Shown: one piece after another, positions 7,817 to 13,006 of the stretch | Layout of the letters: each line of letters begins with the position of its first letter | Position numbering within the stretch: position 1 is the stretch's first letter | DNA from: Methanosarcinales archaeon | GTDB taxonomy: Archaea; Halobacteriota; Syntropharchaeia; Alkanophagales; Methanospirareceae | Assembly: GCA_003661125.1 (NCBI GenBank) | Contig: QMVO01000020.1 | Span: 1-13,006, forward strand | Reading direction: 5' to 3' | DNA: 13,006 nucleotides | Position numbers and translations under genes: made by a program | The notes under the pieces: model-generated | Seen by the model: only the letters and a program-made list of their open reading frames with translations | Told to the model about the DNA's origin: nothing | The model's database searches: none

Positions 7817-8926
7817 ATGAGTGAAAAACTAAAGGAAGAGGTCTGGGACCTAGAAAGATGTACAGGCTGCGGCCTCTGCGTGGCTGTATGTAACAAGGGA
7901 GTGCTGGAGTTCGACGAAAGCGTAGATCGACATCCAACCATTAAAGAGTTCAGAAGGATGGTCGGCTATAGAGAGGTGAAGATCGATCCTTGCAAGCTGT
8001 GCAAGGAACCAGGCATTGAGGTCTGTCCAAGACTAGTTGATTGGGAGCCAGAGAAGCTTGGGAAGATCGTCTCTCTGAGGTCCAAGGTGTCAGGCGACGT
8101 GATAAAGGACCTCCTGCTCTGTGGCTTGGAACTAGGCGCCATCGATGGGGTCATCGCCGTGGACTTGGATAAGTGGAATAAAAAGCCGGTGCCCAAAGTC
8201 TTCTCGCATGCAGAGGACTTGAAAAATGTGCCCCTGTTGGTGCCCCTATTTTCGGCAGGACTAAAGCTTATAAATAGGGTCAGGAGAAAAAAGAGAGTGG
8301 CTGTCGTTGGTCCTCCTTGTTGGGCTCAAGGACTTAAAAGATTAGAAACCTCGACCATGGATGTCTTGGAACCCTTCCAGAGACCGGAGTATCTGAAGAT
8401 AAGCTCCTTCTGCTCCGGGGTCTTTTATCCAGAGGTCCTCTCAAAGATCGAAAAGGAGTTGAACGTCCCTCTGTGGAGCATTTCTGATGTCAAGGTTAAT
8501 GAAAAGGAATCAGAGATAGTACTTCGAACACAGAGCGGAGAAGCGACCATATCTCTGAAAGAGTTGGCAGGATTCATGGCGAAAGGCTGTGCTAGGTGCA
8601 CCGATTTCGCGGGAGAACAGGCTGACATCGCCATAGGGAGCATAGGCTCTGAACCAGGTTCGAAGACAGCGATCATCAGGAGCCAGCTGGGGGAGGAACT
8701 AGTCATGGCGGCTATTAAACTGAACTACGTAGAGCAAAGAGAGCCTAAGTTGCGCGCTCGAGAGGAGATCAGGGACTTCATAGAGGCAAAGAAGAAGAGG
8801 GAATCGGCCGTGGAAGTAGACAAAGCTTTCTTGGCTCTCATCAAGGGCCTGAAGAAACCCGTAGTCGATGAGGAGGCTCTCAAAAAATTGGAGAGTTTAT
8901 CCGGATTAAAGAAGAGGGAGGATTGA
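7817..8926 (+). CDS. FrhB/FdhB-family flavoprotein with N-terminal ferredoxin domain (F420 or ferredoxin oxidoreductase subunit)
   Basis: 369 residues. An N-terminal two-cluster ferredoxin has cysteines 15/18/21/25 (CTGCGLCVAVC) and a second, loosely spaced set at 59/62/70 followed by Pro. The body is the F420-hydrogenase beta / F420-dependent formate dehydrogenase beta fold, with GPPCWAQG (165-172), the FCSGVF segment (198-203) and KGCARCTDF (256-264) leading into the ADIAIGSIG stretch (269-277). Family members carry FAD and pass electrons between coenzyme F420 and Fe-S partners; some relatives use ferredoxin instead. In this operon it is the probable electron input or output module for MvhD-HdrA. 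The cofactor cannot be read from the sequence. GGTGAGG at 7805-7811 supports the ATG. It overlaps the next reading frame only if that frame's TTG start is used. Confidence 0.88.
   Translation: MSEKLKEEVWDLERCTGCGLCVAVCNKGVLEFDESVDRHPTIKEFRRMVGYREVKIDPCKLCKEPGIEVCPRLVDWEPEKLGKIVSLRSKVSGDVIKDLLLCGLELGAIDGVIAVDLDKWNKKPVPKVFSHAEDLKNVPLLVPLFSAGLKLINRVRRKKRVAVVGPPCWAQGLKRLETSTMDVLEPFQRPEYLKISSFCSGVFYPEVLSKIEKELNVPLWSISDVKVNEKESEIVLRTQSGEATISLKELAGFMAKGCARCTDFAGEQADIAIGSIGSEPGSKTAIIRSQLGEELVMAAIKLNYVEQREPKLRAREEIRDFIEAKKKRESAVEVDKAFLALIKGLKKPVVDEEALKKLESLSGLKKRED
8914..8922 (+). promoter_or_regulatory. Ribosome binding site that decides the gltB2 start
   Basis: AGGGAGGAT lies 6 bases before ATG 8929, a good spacing. 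The alternative TTG at 8923 touches this site and is therefore unlikely. The stop of the upstream gene, 8924-8926, lies between this site and the ATG. Confidence 0.65.
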
Positions 8927-8928
8927 AA

Positions 8929-10479
8929 ATGCCTGTTATAGGTTCCTACGCGGTGGAAATAAATAAAATGAGATGTCTAAGCCAGAGGGAGCCGGGAAAA
9001 TGCGCCACGTGCTTCGAGATATGCCCCCACTCCGTCTTTGCTCTGGATGAGGATGGAAGAGCCTACGTGTCCAACGAGATCGCCTGCGTCGGTTGTAGAC
9101 TCTGCGTCGAAAATTGCCCCCAGAACGCGATCCGGGTGAGGGCGACTATCCCTGAGATATACTCGAGAGGGTTGTGGACAAGCCGAGTTGTCGAGGAGAT
9201 ACGAACCAAAGCCGAGCTAGGCAAATATTTCATCAGGGGATTCGGAGCCCTGAAACCGCTACCTCATTTCGACGACTTCCAAATAGTTCCAGCCCAACTA
9301 GCCGAACCAGCCCCGCTCGACAAATACAGGGAGGAGTGCGATGTTGGAGTAGTGATAGGCGAAGGCAGGGTTAAGAAGCCAATAAGGATGGAACTCCCCG
9401 TTATGATAGCCGCTATGTCCTATGGAGCCCTATCTTTGCCAGCCAAGATTGCGACTGACCTAGCAGCAGCGAAAGCAGGAACCTTGATCAGTAGTGGTGA
9501 AGGAGGCTCCTTCCCTGATGAGGAACTATTGGTTCACGGATACCGGACTCGGGAAGATTTTGAGAAAGGTGTAAAGACATGGGGGCCTGGTGGATATCTG
9601 GCCGTGCAGTGGTCCACTGGAAGATGGGGCGTCGATCTAAACTATATTCTTAAGGCAGATGCCATCGAGATCAAGATAGGACAGGGCGCTAAACCAGGAA
9701 TGGGGGGACATCTCCTAGGAGCGAAGGTGTTAGAGAACATAGCGAAAGTAAGGGGAATCCCTGTGGGTACTGATTGTCTCAGCCCTGCTAGGCATATGGA
9801 CATCCTAGATGTAAGGAAACACTTGAAGAAGCAGATTGACGTGCTAAAAGATATAACGAATTATGAAAAGCCGGTAATAGTCAAATTGGGGCCTGGAAGA
9901 GTGTATAAGGATGTGAAGCTGGCTGTCGAGGCTGGCGCCGATGCTGTGGAGATAGATGGAAAATACGGAGGCACAGGCGCTTCTCCCGAACAGACGACAC
10001 AGCATGCGGGCCTTCCGACAGTAGCATGCATACCTCCCGCCGTTAAGGCGTTGAAGGAGTTGGGCGTTTACCATGATGTCAAGCTGATAATCATGGGTGG
10101 TGTAACCTCGGGGGCCGATGTCGTGAAGGCCATAGCCCTTGGAGCCGATGCAGTCGGCATGGCTTCGGCGATACTTATAGCTATGGGATGTCACACGTGC
10201 TTCTCATGCCAGACAGGTAAGTGCCCGATGGGGATAACTACACAGGATCCAGAACTCACAGCGAGGCTTATACCGGATGAAGCGGCTCAGAGAGTCGCGA
10301 ACTTCCTTGCGGTAATCAAAGAGGAGGTAAGAACTCTCACGATGTTGTCAGGTCACAGCAGCATAAAGGAGTTAAGCAAAGAGGATCTCAGAGCACTTTC
10401 AATGGATGCAGCAGCGATTGCAGGGGTCAAACTAGCGGGGTTAGACGATTACATACCCCCCCTAAAGAGGGACGAATAA
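8929..10479 (+). CDS. FMN glutamate synthase subunit with N-terminal ferredoxin (archaeal GltB2 / MgsC-like)
   Basis: 516 residues from ATG 8929. The N-terminus is a two-cluster ferredoxin: cysteines 16/25/28/32 and 53/56/59/63 (CVGCRLCVENCP). The remainder is the FMN-binding TIM barrel of glutamate synthase: ISSGEGGS (187-194), KIGQGAKPGMGG (249-260), KLGPGR (319-324), YGGTGASP (346-353), the FMN phosphate region MGGVTSGAD (389-397), and the Fe-S motif with cysteines 421/424/427/432 (CHTCFSCQTGKCPMG). The barrel reduces the imine of 2-oxoglutarate and ammonia, or of a related amine in N-methylglutamate-type enzymes. It has no fused glutamine amidotransferase, and neither that subunit nor GltD is in the operon, so electrons presumably come through the ferredoxin domain from the Hdr/FrhB partners. 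The product is not settled by sequence alone. Confidence 0.9.
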   Translation: MPVIGSYAVEINKMRCLSQREPGKCATCFEICPHSVFALDEDGRAYVSNEIACVGCRLCVENCPQNAIRVRATIPEIYSRGLWTSRVVEEIRTKAELGKYFIRGFGALKPLPHFDDFQIVPAQLAEPAPLDKYREECDVGVVIGEGRVKKPIRMELPVMIAAMSYGALSLPAKIATDLAAAKAGTLISSGEGGSFPDEELLVHGYRTREDFEKGVKTWGPGGYLAVQWSTGRWGVDLNYILKADAIEIKIGQGAKPGMGGHLLGAKVLENIAKVRGIPVGTDCLSPARHMDILDVRKHLKKQIDVLKDITNYEKPVIVKLGPGRVYKDVKLAVEAGADAVEIDGKYGGTGASPEQTTQHAGLPTVACIPPAVKALKELGVYHDVKLIIMGGVTSGADVVKAIALGADAVGMASAILIAMGCHTCFSCQTGKCPMGITTQDPELTARLIPDEAAQRVANFLAVIKEEVRTLTMLSGHSSIKELSKEDLRALSMDAAAIAGVKLAGLDDYIPPLKRDE

Positions 10480-10577
10480 GATAAGCACACCACAACCAGC
10501 ATCCGTATATCCAATAAACATGAATATCAGTCAACGCCTATCCCTTAGTTTTGTAGTTTGCTCCCCTTAGGATCAGG

Positions 10578-10650
10578 AGCCTGGGCGTCTAGTGGACAAG
10601 GATCAAGGGCTTTGGGCCCTTAGATGGAAGTTCGAATCTTCCCAGGGCTC
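10578..10650 (+). tRNA. Second tRNA-Gln(TTG)-like copy, diverged and possibly non-functional
   Basis: This aligns without gaps to the tRNA-Gln at 1873 over its whole length. The anticodon is again TTG (loop CTTTGGG). Stem changes are compensated in the anticodon stem (AAGGG/CCCTT) and T stem (GGAAG/CTTCC), and the T loop TTCGAAT is kept. Against function are a G-A mismatch and a G-U pair in the acceptor stem (AGCCTGG against CAGGGCT), a C-G pair that can close the anticodon loop at positions 32-38, no encoded CCA (GGA instead), and no clear TATA box 30-40 bases upstream. It may be a slowly decaying copy, an element-borne tRNA or a functional isoacceptor. It lies 98 bases after the operon. I see no gene in the rest of the 10480-10806 gap and only weak T-rich stretches near 10548-10559. 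Confidence 0.65.
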
Positions 10651-10806
10651 GGAGGTCCCGTGGGTAACTTTTATGGACCTTTGGGGCGGGAAAGACCTAT
10701 CTCCTGGGTGACGTGGAAGGCTAAGGTGAAGATTTAGGAGGTTCTCCCAAGGCGGGGAGCCCTCGACGAAAACTCGATGCACTTTCACGATGATCTCCAA
10801 GTTCCT

Positions 10807-11838
10807 CTAACTCCCCCGCGCTTGAAGTTGGACGGTCCTCCTCTCAGCTTCCTCCGATGTTGGGTATCCAGTCTCCTCCCAGATCCTCTCCGCCTCCTCC
10901 AACACTTCTTCCAGCCGGGTGTAGGTTCTGTCCCTGAACCTCTGGAGGATCGTCCCCAGCTCCACAGACCTATCCGGCTCCACCCAACACCTCCATCGGC
11001 CACATCGACTTAGCAGTTGCTCCTTGGTGGACGGCCACTCCTCGAGGACGCGTAGAGTCCACCAGACGGAGCGGGGCCCGAAGGGAGTGGGCGGTAGTTC
11101 TCCTTCTCTATGTAAAGCCTGGAGCCTCTCCGCGTCCCTGTACATCGCGTAGTTGTTGAAGAGGACGTAGACTCGCCCCGTCTTCCTCTCATAACCCTTT
11201 AGGAGATTGTAGAGGTGTAGGAGTTGGCCGTTGGTGTAGGTGTATCGCAGGTTGTAGTCCGGGAGGCCGTGGAGCCTGAAGTAGGTGAACTCCCCCAGGG
11301 CCACGGGCTCGATCTTGAAGGGGTCAGTGACATGGACGATGCCATATCGCTCCAACAACTCTCTCAGCGCCCTCCTCGCCTCCTCCCCCTCCCAACTCTC
11401 TCCACGCGTCTCCCAGGCGAGGGAGGTCCCTCCTCGCTCAACCCTCTCAAAGAACCTCTCTGCCTCCCTTAGGGTCTCCTCCTCTGCCCTGAGGCTCGCG
11501 GGCGTCTGCAGGACCAGGGCCTCGGCTCCACAGGCCTCGGCCGCCTCCGCCATCTTCTGCATGTTCCCCAGGGCCGTCTCCGTCGCCCTCAGCCTCTCCT
11601 CATGGGTTATGCTCCTGTGGCACTTGATCGTGAACTCGAAGCTCTCGGGGACCTCCTCCCTCCACCTCCGGTAGGTCTCAACCCTATGGAATCTGTAGAA
11701 GCTGCTGTTCACCTCTGCGACGGGGAAGAGGTCGGCGTAGGCCTGTAGGACGCTTCTCCCCCTCCGCCTTGAGGGGGGGAGAGCCTGGTAGAGCCTCGAC
11801 CATCCGCAGGTCCCGATGAGTATCAATCCCCGCAACAC
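10807..11838 (-). CDS. DUF72 (YecE-like) family TIM-barrel protein with C-terminal extension
   Basis: 343 residues. It carries the landmarks of the DUF72 family: GTCGWS (9-14), AEVNSSFYR (41-49), FEFTIKCHRSITH (67-79), ALVLQTP (107-113), LAWETRGESW (140-149), FTYFRLHG (184-191) and VYVLFNN (223-229). The family fold is a TIM barrel; its biochemical role is not established, so no function is assigned. Members are usually about 240-250 residues. Here roughly 90 more residues follow, rich in Arg, Glu and Trp, with a helical pattern. The start is GTG at 11838-11836; TTG codons 2 and 5 are possible alternatives because no strong binding site is seen. It lies 41 bases downstream of the peptidase gene on the same strand and probably shares its transcript. 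GC-rich codons match rfcS. Confidence 0.88.
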   Translation of the reverse strand: MLRGLILIGTCGWSRLYQALPPSRRRGRSVLQAYADLFPVAEVNSSFYRFHRVETYRRWREEVPESFEFTIKCHRSITHEERLRATETALGNMQKMAEAAEACGAEALVLQTPASLRAEEETLREAERFFERVERGGTSLAWETRGESWEGEEARRALRELLERYGIVHVTDPFKIEPVALGEFTYFRLHGLPDYNLRYTYTNGQLLHLYNLLKGYERKTGRVYVLFNNYAMYRDAERLQALHREGELPPTPFGPRSVWWTLRVLEEWPSTKEQLLSRCGRWRCWVEPDRSVELGTILQRFRDRTYTRLEEVLEEAERIWEETGYPTSEEAERRTVQLQARGS

Positions 11839-11879
11839 CCCGCTAATGATCGGTCATGAGACTACTCAGCCTGATTGCT

Positions 11880-12986
11880 CTACATCCGTCCATACTTCTC
11901 CATGATCTCCCTCACGCGGTCGAGGGGTATCGCTTCTCGCGTGTTTCCATCCCTCCCCACCATCGTCTCCGCCATGAAGAGGGCGTTGAGCACCGCCTCC
12001 TCCGTCGCCTCTACAGCCGCCCTATAGACCAGACTCAGGTACCCTTCATTCAGGGAGAGTCGGCGACTCCCACCCGGATACTTACTTCCCAGGCCCTCCA
12101 CCATCTCCTCGACGCTCCTCTTCCCCGTCGTGAAGGCTATGGTGAAGTCGCCGCTCCCGACGCCCCCGTAGTGCCCGACCCTCGCCACGCCGAGGATCGC
12201 CCTCTTCGCCACCTTCCAGAGCTGGCGGGAGGTGAGGCTCAGGTCCGTAGCGACGACGATCATGATGGAGTTCCCCTCCTTCACGCCCCTCGGCCTCGGC
12301 TCAGAGAGCTCCCTCCCCACCGGGACGCTGTCTATCCGGAGGTCCTCCCGCCGTCCACAATTCAGTTGGACGAGGACACCGAGGGTGAAGTACTCCGTCT
12401 CCCTCGAGGCGGTCCCTATCCCGCCCTTGAACCCGAAGCCCGACATCGGCGTACCTCCGCCGACGTTTCCCTCCTCCACGAGGCCTCGCCCCTCAGGGCT
12501 CCTTGCCCTATCCAGGGCCTCGAAGACCTGAGGCCTCCTGACGTGCCGCCCCCACGAGTCGTTCAGGAAACCGCCATTCGTCTCACCCACCACGGGGTTG
12601 ATCGACATGGCCTCAACGCCATATCTTTCACGCATATAGTCGATGAGGGCGTCGGCGACGACCCAGGTGTTGAGGGTATCTGTGAGGAGGATCGGCGTCT
12701 CAAGGACCCCCATATGCATGACCTGGGGGAGGCCCACCGACTTCCCATAGGCGTTGTAGACGTCCACCGCCGCCACCACCTTCTCATAGTAGGGGTTCCC
12801 CTGATGGGGGACGATCGCCGTCACTCCAGCCCTCACCGGCCCCTCACCAACCCTCAGAGGCCCCTCACCCCGGATGATCGTGGAATGCCCCACGCCGACA
12901 CCCTCCACATCCGTTATCGCGTTGAACCTCCCCGGCTCCATCCGACCCACCTTAACACCAAACTCACGTACCCTTATACGATTCAC
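11880..12986 (-). CDS. P1/S58-family aminopeptidase (DmpA/BapA-like, self-processing)
   Basis: 368 residues, complete, matching the L-aminopeptidase/D-esterase DmpA and beta-peptidyl aminopeptidase BapA family (Ntn-like, autocleaved into alpha and beta chains). Signatures are FNAITDVEGVGVGH (21-34), INPVVGETN (129-137), EGNVGGGTP (172-180), GFKGGIGTASR (185-195) and EGNSIMIVVATD (237-248). Ser240 in the GNS motif is the predicted nucleophile, with cleavage before it at Asn239, as in BapA-type enzymes. It should release N-terminal residues from short peptides, amides or esters in the cytoplasm; there is no signal peptide. The start is GTG 12986-12984, with GGGAGG 8 bases upstream. The reading frame stays open to the window edge, but the binding site supports this start. 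Confidence 0.93.
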   Translation of the reverse strand: MNRIRVREFGVKVGRMEPGRFNAITDVEGVGVGHSTIIRGEGPLRVGEGPVRAGVTAIVPHQGNPYYEKVVAAVDVYNAYGKSVGLPQVMHMGVLETPILLTDTLNTWVVADALIDYMRERYGVEAMSINPVVGETNGGFLNDSWGRHVRRPQVFEALDRARSPEGRGLVEEGNVGGGTPMSGFGFKGGIGTASRETEYFTLGVLVQLNCGRREDLRIDSVPVGRELSEPRPRGVKEGNSIMIVVATDLSLTSRQLWKVAKRAILGVARVGHYGGVGSGDFTIAFTTGKRSVEEMVEGLGSKYPGGSRRLSLNEGYLSLVYRAAVEATEEAVLNALFMAETMVGRDGNTREAIPLDRVREIMEKYGRM

Positions 12987-12994
12987 TTCAACTT

Positions 12995-13000
12995 CCTCCC
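12995..13000 (-). promoter_or_regulatory. Ribosome binding site of the DmpA-like gene
   Basis: GGGAGG on the minus strand is separated by 8 bases from the GTG start and is the reason for choosing GTG over a start outside the window. Confidence 0.6.
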
Positions 13001-13006
13001 AAGATC

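Noticed and set aside
10603..10800. Minus-strand 65-codon frame before the DUF72 stop
   Set aside because: It runs into the tRNA-like sequence, starts at a weak TTG and has no recognisable motif.
1..13006. CRISPR array, insertion sequence or toxin-antitoxin pair
   Set aside because: No regularly spaced direct repeats, transposase-like protein or small gene pair was found on either strand.

Overview
The window is archaeal chromosome. The left edge carries a replication factor C small subunit (clamp loader). A tRNA-Gln(UUG) has an upstream TATA box, ribosome binding sites are of the GGAGGTGA type, and an F420-hydrogenase-beta-like (FrhB) protein sits beside heterodisulfide reductase (Hdr) subunits. 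The host lineage cannot be fixed from this sequence. A thermophilic, non-methanogenic or formerly methanogenic member of the Thermoproteota/TACK group is a guess; no methanogenesis gene is visible.

Layout: (1) 1-952, minus strand, GC-rich rfcS running off the left edge. (2) 953-1872, no intact gene, but the minus strand at 1172 to about 1735 holds the decayed C-terminal part of a glutamate-synthase FMN/Fe-S subunit, with several frameshifts and two lost cluster cysteines. (3) 1873-1948, an intact tRNA-Gln(UUG) with encoded CCA. (4) 2253-10479, a tight plus-strand operon of six genes: gltB3-like GXGXG subunit, a 1150-residue tandem HdrA fused to MvhD, hdrC, hdrB, an FrhB-like flavoprotein, and a gltB2-like FMN glutamate synthase subunit with an N-terminal two-cluster ferredoxin. 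(5) 10578-10650, a second, diverged tRNA-Gln(UUG)-like sequence in the same orientation. (6) 10807-12986, two GC-rich minus-strand genes, a DmpA/BapA-family aminopeptidase and downstream of it a DUF72 protein.

The point of interest is the operon. It places two of the three parts of a glutamate (or N-methylglutamate-type) synthase around a complete soluble HdrABC module with an FrhB electron-input protein. It lacks the glutamine amidotransferase part and the usual NADPH subunit GltD. The simplest reading is one electron-transfer complex. FrhB would exchange electrons with F420 or ferredoxin, and MvhD-HdrA with its two FAD sites would distribute them. HdrB with two CCG clusters would act on a disulfide, and GltB2/GltB3 would reduce a 2-oxoglutarate-like imine or run in reverse. 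That is inference from gene order and motifs.

The operon is more AT-rich than the genes on either side and lies between two tRNA-Gln copies in direct orientation 8.7 kb apart. The decayed glutamate synthase remnant lies just outside. Together these suggest that the operon was acquired at a tRNA-Gln locus, although no integrase is visible.
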